This document shows positions 18,368-27,803 of a DNA stretch of 64,000 nucleotides, one piece after another. The stretch is taken from contig NZ_CP032382.1 in NCBI RefSeq assembly GCF_003589925.1, positions 1,116,001 to 1,180,000 on the forward strand, given 5' to 3'. Numbering within the stretch: the stretch's first letter is position 1; every line of letters starts with the position of its first letter. The notes beneath the pieces are model-generated. The model did no database searches and was not told the origin of the DNA. It saw nothing but the letters and a program-made list of their open reading frames with translations. The DNA is from Chryseolinea soli (GTDB lineage: Bacteria; Bacteroidota; Bacteroidia; Cytophagales; Cyclobacteriaceae). A program made the translations under genes and the position numbers.

Positions 18368-18874
18368 TCAAACCGCTACAAGATCATAGCGTTGTTCTTT
18401 AAGCCTTTTACCGAATGCCATGGATTCTTTTTCTTCCGTTAATCTAAATCCTTCTCTCTTATAAAGAGACGCCGCGGCGGGCAGTTCATCGGTAGTCCAA
18501 AGATAAGAAGACGTGTAGTTACAGGCCCGCAGGAAATCCATATACAGCGACATCATTTTTTTCCCAAGCCCGATTCCCCGGTATTCGGCTTCCAGATAAA
18601 AGTAACGGAGTTGCGCCACCCTATTTTCGCGGTGCATGAGCAAAAGAAATCCTACGATGCGATGATCATGTTCCGCAATCCATACCCTGTCTTTGGAGGG
18701 ATCGTAAGCCTTATGGAATTCATACATCCCCCCGGCTACATAGGACTCAAACGACACGCCGTATCCATATTCATCACCATAAAGTTTACCATGCCGGTAG
18801 ATGATATAGCCCAGGTCGCCGGGTTGAAGGGTTGTGCGAATCGATACGTCATCTACGTTGATTTTTCCTTTCAT
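18368..18874 (-). CDS. GNAT-family N-acetyltransferase
   Basis: 168 aa. The acetyl-CoA site is visible as LRYFYLEAEYRGIGLGKKMMSLYMDF (motif A, R/Q-x-x-G-x-G/A type) after the strand VWIAEHDHRIVGFLLL. It starts 7 bases after the MarR gene, so the two are almost certainly one operon; MarR-GNAT pairs and fusions are common. Substrate unknown. Confidence 0.88.
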   Translation of the reverse strand: MKGKINVDDVSIRTTLQPGDLGYIIYRHGKLYGDEYGYGVSFESYVAGGMYEFHKAYDPSKDRVWIAEHDHRIVGFLLLMHRENRVAQLRYFYLEAEYRGIGLGKKMMSLYMDFLRACNYTSSYLWTTDELPAAASLYKREGFRLTEEKESMAFGKRLKEQRYDLVAV

Positions 18875-18881
18875 AGCGGAT

Positions 18882-19313
18882 CTATTTTGGTGTTAGTATT
18901 CTTTTAATTTCAGCCATGCTCACCCGGAGCAGCGTGAGATCTTTTTCCGGGATCTCTTTCAGGATCGACTTCACCTGGTCGTTGGAGGCTTTGTCCAGCC
19001 GTTGAAATTCCTTCTTCCCATCGGACGTAAGGTTCAGGAACACCACGCGCGTATCCTGAGAAGAACGTTGGCGGCTTATGAACTTTCTTTTTTCAAATTG
19101 TCGCAGCACCCTGCTCAGGTATCCTTTGTCGATGGACAGCGTCTGGATGAGGTCACTGGCGGTTTGATCCTTACCATGATATAACTCATACATGATCCGG
19201 CCTTCCGCCAGGGTATAGTTACTGTTCAGAATATGCCGGTCCAGCAATCCAATCACCGAAGTATAGAAACGGTTAAAGGAGCGAAATTCTTCGATGGGTT
19301 TGTTATTATTCAT
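18882..19313 (-). CDS. MarR-family transcriptional regulator
   Basis: 143 aa winged-helix regulator: NYTLAEGRIMYELYHGKDQTASDLIQTL, then recognition helix and wing DKGYLSRVLRQFEKRKFISRQ. Start at 19313 (ATG) is preferred; an upstream TTG at 19349 lies inside a palindrome that is probably its own operator. Likely autorepressor of the MarR-GNAT operon. Confidence 0.9.
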   Translation of the reverse strand: MNNNKPIEEFRSFNRFYTSVIGLLDRHILNSNYTLAEGRIMYELYHGKDQTASDLIQTLSIDKGYLSRVLRQFEKRKFISRQRSSQDTRVVFLNLTSDGKKEFQRLDKASNDQVKSILKEIPEKDLTLLRVSMAEIKRILTPK

Positions 19314-19330
19314 GAAACGAAGATATGTTA

Positions 19331-19355
19331 TTTTAGTTGACTTAGTCAACTAAAA
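19331..19355. promoter_or_regulatory. Perfect 11-bp inverted repeat, probable MarR operator
   Basis: TTTTAGTTGAC (19331-19341), spacer TTA, GTCAACTAAAA (19345-19355). It lies 18 bases before the MarR start and about 115 before the divergent hybrid sensor gene. Size and symmetry fit a MarR dimer site. Confidence 0.75.
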
Positions 19356-19470
19356 TTATAAAAAAACATTATCGCATAGTCTGCATGGCAGTACTTAATT
19401 TGTCCCGCGGCGCGCCCACCGTTGCAACTCTTTACTTTTAGTATTATTTTTAGTTAACCCCCCAACCCCT

Positions 19471-22398
19471 ATGTGCCGAGGCCTGCTATGGTTGCTGCTG
19501 GTTGCGTTGTCACATCAAGCATGGGCGCAACCCTATGACAGTCTCTTGACTGCCCTCCAAAGGTCAAAGACCGACACCTTGACCATTCATCTTTATCACC
19601 AGCTTGCCGGAAAAACCACCCCCGAAAATGTGGATCGTGCCCTGGTGTATGAAGACTCGGCTTTGCACATTGCCAAAAGAATAAAGAGTCCCAAACATAT
19701 TTCCATTACGCTCACCAACATCGGTTCCATCTACCGGAACCGGAGCGAGTATACAAAGGCGTGTTCCTATTTTAAGGAAGCGGTAAATGCCTCACCCCCC
19801 TTGTCCCCCTGGCTGGCCGACACCTACCTGGAGGCAGGCATTTCATTGCTTCGCATCACCGAACTCGATTCGGCGATGCAAATTCTCCAGCAAGGCGTTT
19901 CTCTTGTTCAGCAACATCCAAATGGCTCTGTCGAAGCCGCGCTTTACAACGCCATGGGAAATGTGAAGCGGGAACAAAATCAGTACAAAGAAGCGAGCGC
20001 TTTGTACTTTCAGTCACTGAAGTTGTTCGAGGCGCAAAAAGATCTCAAGGGGCAAACACAGGCGCTCTCCAACATCAGCAACATCCACAACCTGATCGGC
20101 GATGTCGACAAGGCTTTGGAGTATGCAAAACAGAGTCTGGAAACGGCAAAGATGGCCGGCATCAAAAGTTCGATCGCCTACTCCTACCGTCTTTTGGGGC
20201 GTATTTATCGAAATCAAAAAAAACCTGATGAGGCCCTGAAAGCCTACGATGAGGCCATTCATATGTACACCGAGCTGCAAGCCCGTCGTGAAATCGGCGA
20301 GACGGAATTAAGCATCGGAAATATTCAGTATGACAAGGGAAGCTTTCCCGAAGCCATCCTGCATTATAAACACTCGTTGTCCGTAGGAAAATCCCTTTCC
20401 GACACCTTCATGACCGCCTTTGCGCATCTCAATACAGCAAACGCTTTGCTGATGACCAAGGACTACCGCCACGCCGAAGCCTACATCGACACGGCCATTG
20501 TGCTGGCTGAAAAGAAAAATCTTGTCAACATCCGGATGGATTCCTATGCGCTGCGCAGCGAGATCTACGAAGCCGAGGGAAACTACAAACTGAGCCTGTC
20601 CAATTACAGGACATATATCAACATCCGCGACAGCGTGGAACGCGAACAACACCGGCAGGAAGCAAAAGAAATCGAAGCGAAGTTCCAAAGCGAAAAGAAA
20701 GATGATGCGATACAATTGTTGAATGCCGAGAATGCGCTGAAAGCCAATCAGCAAAGCTATCTGCTGGTGATCCTTGTGCTGCTCCTGGTGTTGGCGATCA
20801 TTCTGTACAGCCGTTACCAGGTGAAATTGAAAGCAAACGAAAAACTGAAAGAGCTCGACCTGGTCAAGTCGAAATTCTTCACCAACATTTCGCACGAATT
20901 CAGAACACCCCTCAGCCTCATCCTCGGTCCCCTGGAAAAGAAACTCTCCAACGGGGATCATGGCGCGGAAATGGAAAGCTTCAAACTCATGCATCGCAAT
21001 GCGCGGAGACTGCAGCATCTGATCAACCAGTTGTTGGACTTGTCGCGGCTTGAATCGGGTAACATGGAATTGCATTTGGAAGTGAGCGACCTGGCACAAA
21101 CCCTCCGGTATATCGGAAGCAGTTTCTCTTCGCTTGCCGAACGGAAGGGCATTTTTTACACTCAGCATATTCCCGAAGTTTTCACGGGTTGTTATGATCG
21201 CGACAAGGTTGAAAAAATTGTCAACAACCTGCTCTCGAATGCCTTCAAGTTTACACCCGAAGGCGGTCTGGTGAATTTCAGGGCAGAGGTAATGAATGGC
21301 TTGTTGACCATCGAAGTAAAGGACTCCGGCATTGGCATCCCCCAGGATCAGCAAAAAAATATCTTTAACCGCTTCTACCAGGTAGACGATTCCGCGACGC
21401 GTTCATCCGAGGGCAGCGGCGTGGGACTGTCGCTCGCCAAAGAATTGGCAGAGTTCCACCGGGGCAAACTTTCAGTAACCAGCAGCGAAGGCATTGGCAG
21501 CGTGTTTACGGTCGTTATCCCGGTGACACGCGAAACCTTCGCCGGAGTCCCTGTAAAAGAACCGCTGCTCGTGAACGATCCACCGGCTACATCCGGCGAA
21601 CTGGCACTTCCTGTGCTCGCTATTCATGGCGATGAATCGAAGCCGTTCGTATTGATTGCAGAAGACAATCCGGATATGCAAAAGTTTGTCGTTGAACTTT
21701 TGCAGGATCGCTACCGGACCCTCTCCGTTTTAAATGGTGTTGAAGCTTATGACCGCGCGCAGGCTCTTGTTCCCGACCTGGTGATCAGCGACTGGATGAT
21801 GCCCGGCATGGATGGGCGCACGCTATGCGAAAAGCTTAAGACGACAGAAGCCACCAGCCATATTCCCGTGCTCATGCTCACAGCACGGGCCGATCAGTCC
21901 AGTAAACTGGAAGGCCTGGAAACCGGTGCCGACGATTACCTCATAAAACCTTTCGACACCGGTGAACTTGTGACCCGGATCCATAACCTGATCGAACAAC
22001 GCAAAAAGCTGCGCCAGCTTTTTAGCCGTGAATTGATCCTGCAGCCAAAACAGATCGCCCTGCCTTCCCGGGATGCCGACTTTCTATTGCGGCTCCACGC
22101 GCTGGTGGAAGAAAAATACGAACATCCCGATTTCAGTGTCGAGGAGCTCTGTCTGGAAATCGGCATGAGCCGCATGCAGTTGCATCGCAAGGTTAAAGCC
22201 CTGACCGACCAATCCCCTGGCGAGTTTTTAAGAATTTTCAGACTTGAGCGTGCCAAGCAATTGCTTACCGATACCGGATTGCAGGTGAGCGAAGTTTGTC
22301 TAAAAGTCGGGTACAACAACCTCTCAAATTTCTCAAAGATCTTCAGGGAGTATGCCGGTGTCACGCCGAGCGAATTTCTGGCAGAGACCAAAAAATGA
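19471..22398 (+). CDS. Hybrid two-component system: TPR sensor, kinase, REC, AraC HTH
   Basis: 975 aa. Signal peptide (1-19, ending QAWAQ), periplasmic TPR repeats (~50-390), a membrane helix (~429-451), HisKA with NISHEFRTPL (H475), HATPase_c (NLLSNAFKFTPEGG, GSGVGLSLAKEL), receiver domain with D774 in VISDWMMPGMDG, and C-terminal AraC HTH (~865-970, VEELCLEIGMSRMQLHRKVKAL). It combines sensing, phosphorelay and DNA binding in one membrane protein, as in Bacteroidota hybrid two-component systems. The TPR sensor replaces the beta-propeller of glycan-sensing members. Target unknown; the downstream lipoprotein is a candidate. Confidence 0.95.
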   Translation: MCRGLLWLLLVALSHQAWAQPYDSLLTALQRSKTDTLTIHLYHQLAGKTTPENVDRALVYEDSALHIAKRIKSPKHISITLTNIGSIYRNRSEYTKACSYFKEAVNASPPLSPWLADTYLEAGISLLRITELDSAMQILQQGVSLVQQHPNGSVEAALYNAMGNVKREQNQYKEASALYFQSLKLFEAQKDLKGQTQALSNISNIHNLIGDVDKALEYAKQSLETAKMAGIKSSIAYSYRLLGRIYRNQKKPDEALKAYDEAIHMYTELQARREIGETELSIGNIQYDKGSFPEAILHYKHSLSVGKSLSDTFMTAFAHLNTANALLMTKDYRHAEAYIDTAIVLAEKKNLVNIRMDSYALRSEIYEAEGNYKLSLSNYRTYINIRDSVEREQHRQEAKEIEAKFQSEKKDDAIQLLNAENALKANQQSYLLVILVLLLVLAIILYSRYQVKLKANEKLKELDLVKSKFFTNISHEFRTPLSLILGPLEKKLSNGDHGAEMESFKLMHRNARRLQHLINQLLDLSRLESGNMELHLEVSDLAQTLRYIGSSFSSLAERKGIFYTQHIPEVFTGCYDRDKVEKIVNNLLSNAFKFTPEGGLVNFRAEVMNGLLTIEVKDSGIGIPQDQQKNIFNRFYQVDDSATRSSEGSGVGLSLAKELAEFHRGKLSVTSSEGIGSVFTVVIPVTRETFAGVPVKEPLLVNDPPATSGELALPVLAIHGDESKPFVLIAEDNPDMQKFVVELLQDRYRTLSVLNGVEAYDRAQALVPDLVISDWMMPGMDGRTLCEKLKTTEATSHIPVLMLTARADQSSKLEGLETGADDYLIKPFDTGELVTRIHNLIEQRKKLRQLFSRELILQPKQIALPSRDADFLLRLHALVEEKYEHPDFSVEELCLEIGMSRMQLHRKVKALTDQSPGEFLRIFRLERAKQLLTDTGLQVSEVCLKVGYNNLSNFSKIFREYAGVTPSEFLAETKK

Positions 22399-22501
22399 TA
22401 TTCCGACCCGCAAATCAAATCTGATGCATCGTCGGGCGGGAGTATTTGCATCACGCCCACCATCCGCCTCCCTGACAATCGGGGGGCAGCCCTGTAAAAA
22501 C

Positions 22502-22516
22502 TTGTAAATGTTACAA
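22502..22516. promoter_or_regulatory. TTGTAA-N3-TTACAA inverted repeat
   Basis: A perfect 6-bp dyad around ATG, 79 bases upstream of the IPT lipoprotein start and downstream of the hybrid sensor. Possible operator; short, so it could be chance. Confidence 0.3.
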
Positions 22517-22594
22517 ACCCGTCGATCTTCGGTACAATCCCGGTAGCCGCAAAATGTGACAGCATTTTACATTGCCCGCCTAAACACGATAGTT

Positions 22595-23689
22595 ATGGAA
22601 GGCTTTAAAAAATTGATCTATGCTGCCATCATATTATTTGTGGTCGTGGCCATGTCCTGTTCAGGCGATTCAGAAGACCAAAACAATCCAACCCCTAACC
22701 CTCCACCCCCTCCCGGAGGAGATGTAACCATCACGGACGTGTCAGGAGGTCACATGTTTTGGGGCGATGAGATGGTGATCAGCGGCACGGGGTTCAGCAC
22801 CGTTAAAGAAGACAATATTGTCAAGTTGACGGGCGTGTTTCCTACCGCCACCTTTTGTAACCTGAACTACACCTCTGCCAGCGGCGGCGTTATTGAAATT
22901 GTGAGCGCAACGGCGACGCAGCTGAAGATCAAGATCCCGTTCAAGCAGAACGTTAATGGCGATCCGGTCTGCGGCCCCGAGGAAGCAACGCTCGAAGTTG
23001 CCGTTAACGACAAAAAGGCGACGAAGGAGGGATTAAAATTCAACGCACTCCCTTGGATCGGCGACTTTAATTATCACTATGGATGGTTTGATTATCCGTC
23101 CGTCACCCGGATCGGCGATTCCGTGATGATCGAGGGCGGCATGATGGGTTTTCGCTCACGCGAATCCGAACTGTGGAATGATATCACACTTTATGTCAAT
23201 GGCGCACAGACCGCTGCCAAATACCGCACAATCGGACTGGAGTCGGGGTGGGCGTTCTATTTGTCTGCTGAAAAATATGGTGAAATGAATTGCAGCGAGG
23301 AACCGAATGGTTGGGCCGCGCGGGAAATGCCGTTCAAATTATCGGTGGGCGGCAAGTCGGTTTCAAGGAATCTCTTCGTTCAATATTTGCCGGAACAATC
23401 GGCCTCCTGCGAAGACTGCCCCTCTACAGAATCAGGCTTGAACCCGGTGGATCCCATCTGGAAAATAACAGGCACGAATATCTACTATACCGAACTCCGT
23501 TTTTCGCCCGTGGCGCCTTGTGGTGGACCTTCCCAGGGCGTGCTGCTGAACAAGGGCAAGACATTCGACGACGAAGTAACCGCACAGATCCCGCTGTCGA
23601 TACTTGCACCCGGATGTTCTTATCAGGTTTACCTGGTTGATCCCTGCAATAATTCAAGTCTGATCGGATATTTCACGAGAGGAGTGTAA
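22595..23689 (+). CDS. IPT/TIG-domain lipoprotein, unknown function
   Basis: 364 aa. Start at 22595 gives a lipoprotein signal with lipobox AMSC, followed by a Pro-rich spacer (NPTPNPPPPPGG). Residues ~38-150 form an IPT/TIG Ig-like domain (VSGGHMFWGDEMVISGTGFS). The rest (~155-364) is beta-rich with several Cys (CEDC, CGGP) and no family I can name. Likely anchored at the cell surface or in the periplasm. An upstream GTG start would remove the lipoprotein signature. Confidence 0.82.
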   Translation: MEGFKKLIYAAIILFVVVAMSCSGDSEDQNNPTPNPPPPPGGDVTITDVSGGHMFWGDEMVISGTGFSTVKEDNIVKLTGVFPTATFCNLNYTSASGGVIEIVSATATQLKIKIPFKQNVNGDPVCGPEEATLEVAVNDKKATKEGLKFNALPWIGDFNYHYGWFDYPSVTRIGDSVMIEGGMMGFRSRESELWNDITLYVNGAQTAAKYRTIGLESGWAFYLSAEKYGEMNCSEEPNGWAAREMPFKLSVGGKSVSRNLFVQYLPEQSASCEDCPSTESGLNPVDPIWKITGTNIYYTELRFSPVAPCGGPSQGVLLNKGKTFDDEVTAQIPLSILAPGCSYQVYLVDPCNNSSLIGYFTRGV

Positions 23690-23825
23690 GGAAGCTCACG
23701 CATTCCGCGAAGTCCTTGCCGGATTTGTGAAACAGCTTTGAAGAATACCAGGCTTTGGTTGAGCATTTTACCCGGTGTGTTGAGGGAAGAAAAAGAGATG
23801 CGGAAATCAGCTAACTTAGCCGCTG

Positions 23826-24851
23826 ATGCCCTTTAGACCTTTCTCCGAAAAACTGCGATTGATGTGGCTGCACTACCTGGTGTGGGCTTCTATCCTGATG
23901 ATCAGTTTTTTTTCAATGCTGCAGGCAGATGGCACCGGACGATCGGCGCTTTCGGCCTGTAGCAGTTGTGGTTTTTATGCCCTCATCGTATATGGAAATA
24001 TCTACTTCCTGTATCCGCGTTTTTATCAAAAGAGAAAATTCATTCCATACTTATTGGGTTCTATCGCGTTGCTGGTCGTAGCAGGGCTGGGCCGCGGCTA
24101 CGTATCCTTGTATATACGCAATCCCGCTTTCGCCGCCGCACCCCACTGGGTGGATACCTGGACCCACGTTACTTTTTTGCTTTCGGTGACCACGGTCTTT
24201 ATCCTCAGCTTTATCTTCCGGCTGGCGATGGCCTATTTTACGTTGAAGCAACAGTCGGAAAAGATCGCATGGCAACGAAGCCAGTTCGAGTTGAGGCTCT
24301 TAAAGGCTCAGGTGCAACCACACTTTCTTTTCAACACGCTCAACGCTATTTATTATGAGGCGTATATGGAAGCCCCGAAAACCGCCCTCCTCATCGAAAG
24401 GCTTTCCGATATCATGCGCTATTTTGTAGATCAGAGCACAAAGGAATATGTTCAATTAGCAACAGAGATCCAATTCCTGGATCATTACATTGCTTTGGAA
24501 AAAATGCGAATAAAGCCGGAGCCCGAAATCATATTTCACCGGAGCTTTGACGATCAGCGAAAAATTCCGCCCATGCTGTTGATGACCTTCGTGGAAAATA
24601 TCTTTAAGCATGGCATCGATAAAATTTCAGGAAACAATACGATACACCTATCGCTGTATGAAGAAGATCATCAGCTTATTTTTCAGACTAAGAATTTCTT
24701 GAACAAGCACGCTGATCCACGACAGGAACATGGGCTTGGGTTAAAAAACCTGCGCCAACGACTGACGATCCTGTATGGAAAGGATTTCGACCTGCATACA
24801 ACGGAAGACAACCAATATTTTATTGCCAACTTAAAATTTCCACTGACATGA
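23826..24851 (+). CDS. LytS-type sensor histidine kinase
   Basis: 341 aa. Four N-terminal membrane helices (~10-140), coiled linker, then the His_kinase domain: LLKAQVQPHFLFNTLNAI with H166, and the ATP-binding end with MLLMTFVENIFKHGI and EHGLGLKNLRQRL. Stop overlaps the start of the partner regulator (ATGA), so kinase and regulator are coupled. Signal unknown. Confidence 0.94.
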   Translation: MPFRPFSEKLRLMWLHYLVWASILMISFFSMLQADGTGRSALSACSSCGFYALIVYGNIYFLYPRFYQKRKFIPYLLGSIALLVVAGLGRGYVSLYIRNPAFAAAPHWVDTWTHVTFLLSVTTVFILSFIFRLAMAYFTLKQQSEKIAWQRSQFELRLLKAQVQPHFLFNTLNAIYYEAYMEAPKTALLIERLSDIMRYFVDQSTKEYVQLATEIQFLDHYIALEKMRIKPEPEIIFHRSFDDQRKIPPMLLMTFVENIFKHGIDKISGNNTIHLSLYEEDHQLIFQTKNFLNKHADPRQEHGLGLKNLRQRLTILYGKDFDLHTTEDNQYFIANLKFPLT

Positions 24852-25561
24852 TGTTACGCTGCATGATCGTCGATGATGAACCCAAAGCAGTTGACTTGTT
24901 GGAAGTTCTTATTGGTCAGGCCACCGGCTGGCAACTGGTTGCAAAATGCTACAACGGCCTTGAAGCGATCGCATTTTTAAAGAATGACGAGGTTGACCTG
25001 GTGTTCATGGATATTAACATGCCCCTGATCAACGGCATCGAGCTGGCGGCATTGTTATCGCCGGAGAAAGGAATTGTGTTTACGACTGCCCATAGCGAAT
25101 ATGCCGCCGAAAGTTATTCTTATCATACGATTGACTATTTGCTTAAACCCATCACGCTGAAGCGCTTCCTGGCCACCGTGCAGAAAGTAGAAGATCATTT
25201 CAAGGCACACCGGACGACCCCGAAAGAAGAAAATGGGACAGCGGCCGACGAGTATTTTTTTGTGAAATCGGGCAAAGAGCATCGAAAGATCTTTTTGAAT
25301 GATATCCTTTTTTTCGAAAGCCAAAAGGAATACGTACGCGTAGTGACCGCCGCTTTCGACATCCTTACGTACAGGCGTCTCAAAGACATAGAAGCTCAGT
25401 TGCCCATGCACTTTACGAGGGTTCATCAATCCTTTATCGTGAATATTCACCATATGATCAAAATTCAAGACAATCATATTCATATCGGCGAAAAAAGGAT
25501 ACCGATCGGAGAAAAATTCCGGGACAGCCTGATGCAGCTCGTTCGCAAACGAACTTTTTAA
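24848..25561 (+). CDS. LytTR-family response regulator
   Basis: 237 aa. Receiver domain 1-~120 with D55 in LVFMDINMPLINGIEL, and a C-terminal LytTR DNA-binding domain (~138-235; EYFFVKSGKEHRKIFLNDILFFESQKEYVRV, FTRVHQSFIVNI). Cognate of the kinase with which it overlaps by four bases. LytTR proteins bind direct repeats; none was recognised nearby. Confidence 0.95.
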   Translation: MMLRCMIVDDEPKAVDLLEVLIGQATGWQLVAKCYNGLEAIAFLKNDEVDLVFMDINMPLINGIELAALLSPEKGIVFTTAHSEYAAESYSYHTIDYLLKPITLKRFLATVQKVEDHFKAHRTTPKEENGTAADEYFFVKSGKEHRKIFLNDILFFESQKEYVRVVTAAFDILTYRRLKDIEAQLPMHFTRVHQSFIVNIHHMIKIQDNHIHIGEKRIPIGEKFRDSLMQLVRKRTF

Positions 25562-25679
25562 GAGCACATCCCCGGAATGTGTTGAGGCGAAGTGCCTGTT
25601 GGTTGAATGTAAACTTCACGGGTGAAACGGAATTTGCAGATTTGTTGCCAACGCAACGAATCATTAAAAAACCAGTTTC

Positions 25680-26171
25680 ATGAAAAGGATAATACAAAAT
25701 GGCCTCCTCTGCATCGCGATCGCAGTGACTACCGTACCCGCTCTGGCCCAATCGAACAAGCTTGTCGGTGCTTGGCGTTTGATTGCTGCCGACAAGATCT
25801 TGCCGGATGGCACCCGGACGATCGACTATGGACAGGATCCTCATGGCATTGCCATCTTTACCCCAACCGGCAACTATGTAGTGGAGATCTTCCGGAATCA
25901 ACGTAAGAAATTTGCATCAGACGATCGTACCAAAGCTACACCGGAAGAGTACAAGGAGGCGGTCTTAAGCAGTAGTTGTCACTTCGGCACCTATGCCTTA
26001 GACACTGTCAAAAGTACCATCTCCTTTTATATCGACCGCGCGTCCATCCCGAATTTGGATCAAACTTTACAAGTCCGTTCTTTCACGCTCAAAGGTGATA
26101 CACTAAGCTGGCGGGTGCCGGCCCGGCCCGACGGAACTATCCCTGTATCGGTTTTCAAACGCATACGATAA
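25680..26171 (+). CDS. Secreted lipocalin-like protein
   Basis: 163 aa. Signal peptide cleaved near PALAQ, then a lipocalin-like beta barrel (NKLVGAWRLIAADKILPDGT, GIAIFTPTGNYVVEI). This family of small barrels probably binds hydrophobic ligands; activity unproven. Stands alone with its own promoter gap. Confidence 0.78.
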   Translation: MKRIIQNGLLCIAIAVTTVPALAQSNKLVGAWRLIAADKILPDGTRTIDYGQDPHGIAIFTPTGNYVVEIFRNQRKKFASDDRTKATPEEYKEAVLSSSCHFGTYALDTVKSTISFYIDRASIPNLDQTLQVRSFTLKGDTLSWRVPARPDGTIPVSVFKRIR

Positions 26172-26215
26172 TACCAGACGTCCCCCTAACGTGGTGTCGC
26201 AAGAGCAACTGCAAC

Positions 26216-26237
26216 TGTCGATGAATGTTAATCGACA
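26216..26237. promoter_or_regulatory. TGTCGAT-N8-ATCGACA inverted repeat
   Basis: Perfect 7-bp arms (26216-26222 and 26231-26237), about 108 bases before the dioxygenase start. No T-run, so an operator is likelier than a terminator. Weak evidence. Confidence 0.35.
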
Positions 26238-26345
26238 CATTTGCATCATTAATCTCATTTCTTGTTGAATATGTAAGGACAGCTGTTACCTGATCGTTTT
26301 AGGTGCGATATAGCGACATCTAAACTTCTATTAACTAACCTCCCT

Positions 26346-27803
26346 ATGAAAAGAACCGAATTTTTAAAGCGATTGGGTACAGCTTCTATTATGGTGCCGG
26401 TGATCTCTTCGTGTAGCGATGATGCAGTTTTGTCCAGTCCAACCCTTGCCGGGTTCACGCCAACCAGTGGAGTTGAAGGAACCTCGGTGACGATCATCGG
26501 TACAAATTTCAGTGCAACAGCAGCGAATAACACCGTTATGTTCAATGGCGTTGTCGCCACAGTAACCTCGGCTTCAGTCACGCAACTAACGGTCGTAGTC
26601 CCGGCGAACGCTTCTACCGGTAAAATTTCTGTGACCGTGAATGGAGGAACGGCAACGTCAACGGATGACTTTACGGTTGAGGAAGAAGCTGAGTCACCAA
26701 CCATTACCTCATTTACGCCTACCAGTGCTGCAGTAGGTTCTTCTATTGTCATTACCGGCACCAACTTTAGCAGCAGTATAACCGGCAACACCGTAACCAT
26801 CAATGGCACCGTGGCAACCGTCACGGCCGCTACAACGACTCAATTGACAGTAACTGTTCCAACGGGTGCCAGCGGAACAGGTAAAATAACCGTTACTACC
26901 AGCGGACTAATGGCCACGTCTTCCGCTGATTTTACGGTAACAACCGCAGGCAGTACCGCCCCTACCATTTCGAGTTTCACCGGCAGTGGTGCCGTGGGAA
27001 CAGCCATTGTCATTACCGGAACCAACTTCAGCACAACACCGGCCAACAACACCGTAACCATTAATGGGGTAACGGCTGTTGTGACGGCCGCTACGGCTAC
27101 TCAACTGACGGTCGTCGTTCCCGCAGGCGCAACGTCCGGGCTGATCGCCGTAACCGTAGACGGCGTGACCGTAACATCGTCAGCATCTTTTACGGTTACA
27201 TCAGCCACCTGTACATCCACCAATTCCGAGACCGAGGGGCCCTTCCCTACTAAAGATCCCTCCTCGTTAGTACGTCAGAATATTGTTGGAGACCGCACGG
27301 GTGTTGCCTTTACGATCACCATCACGATACAAAACAAAAACAATGGCTGCAATCCCCTGGAAGACGCTTTGGTTGACATCTGGCATTGCGACAAAGACGG
27401 ATACTATTCAGAGTATGGCGGAACCTCCATGCAAACGGTTGATTACACAGCGGTTCACTTTCTTCGCGGAAGACAAGCTACCGACAGCAACGGACAGGTA
27501 GGTTTTGTTTCCATCTTTCCCGGATGGTATCAAAGCAGGGCCACGCACATTCACGTGCATGTTTACAAGGCCAATGGCACTTCACTTTTGGTGACACAGA
27601 TCGCCTTCCCGGAAGGATCCAGCAGCGCCGTGGTATTGGTGAATGCGGCTTCTTCCCAGGGATATACCAAGGGCATGAGCGGTTACACCTACAATGCAAG
27701 CGATAACGTATTTAGCGATGGTGTTACCAGTGAAATGTCATCGGTCGTAGGCAGCGTAGATGCGGGATATGCATTAACCCATACCATCGTGGTAAGTGCC
27801 TGA
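26346..27803 (+). CDS. Lipoprotein with three IPT domains and an intradiol dioxygenase
   Basis: 485 aa. Lipoprotein-like signal with VISSC (C23). Three tandem IPT/TIG Ig-like domains (~32-111, 118-198, 205-284), each ending in a TxDFTV/SFTV strand. Residues ~290-470 form a dioxygenase_C domain: DIWHCDKDGYYSEY (Tyr ligand 353/354), FPGWYQ (Y395) and ATHIHVHV (H401, H403), matching the 2-Tyr/2-His non-haem iron site of intradiol ring-cleavage enzymes. It would cleave catechol-type rings outside the cytoplasm; IPT domains may bind a polymer or the surface. Its stop overlaps the next start by one base (TGATG). Confidence 0.9.
   Translation: MKRTEFLKRLGTASIMVPVISSCSDDAVLSSPTLAGFTPTSGVEGTSVTIIGTNFSATAANNTVMFNGVVATVTSASVTQLTVVVPANASTGKISVTVNGGTATSTDDFTVEEEAESPTITSFTPTSAAVGSSIVITGTNFSSSITGNTVTINGTVATVTAATTTQLTVTVPTGASGTGKITVTTSGLMATSSADFTVTTAGSTAPTISSFTGSGAVGTAIVITGTNFSTTPANNTVTINGVTAVVTAATATQLTVVVPAGATSGLIAVTVDGVTVTSSASFTVTSATCTSTNSETEGPFPTKDPSSLVRQNIVGDRTGVAFTITITIQNKNNGCNPLEDALVDIWHCDKDGYYSEYGGTSMQTVDYTAVHFLRGRQATDSNGQVGFVSIFPGWYQSRATHIHVHVYKANGTSLLVTQIAFPEGSSSAVVLVNAASSQGYTKGMSGYTYNASDNVFSDGVTSEMSSVVGSVDAGYALTHTIVVSA

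Noticed and set aside
20308..21354. 348-codon open frame opposite the hybrid sensor
   Set aside because: Shadow of a conserved kinase-coding region; His/Phe-rich composition typical of antisense frames.
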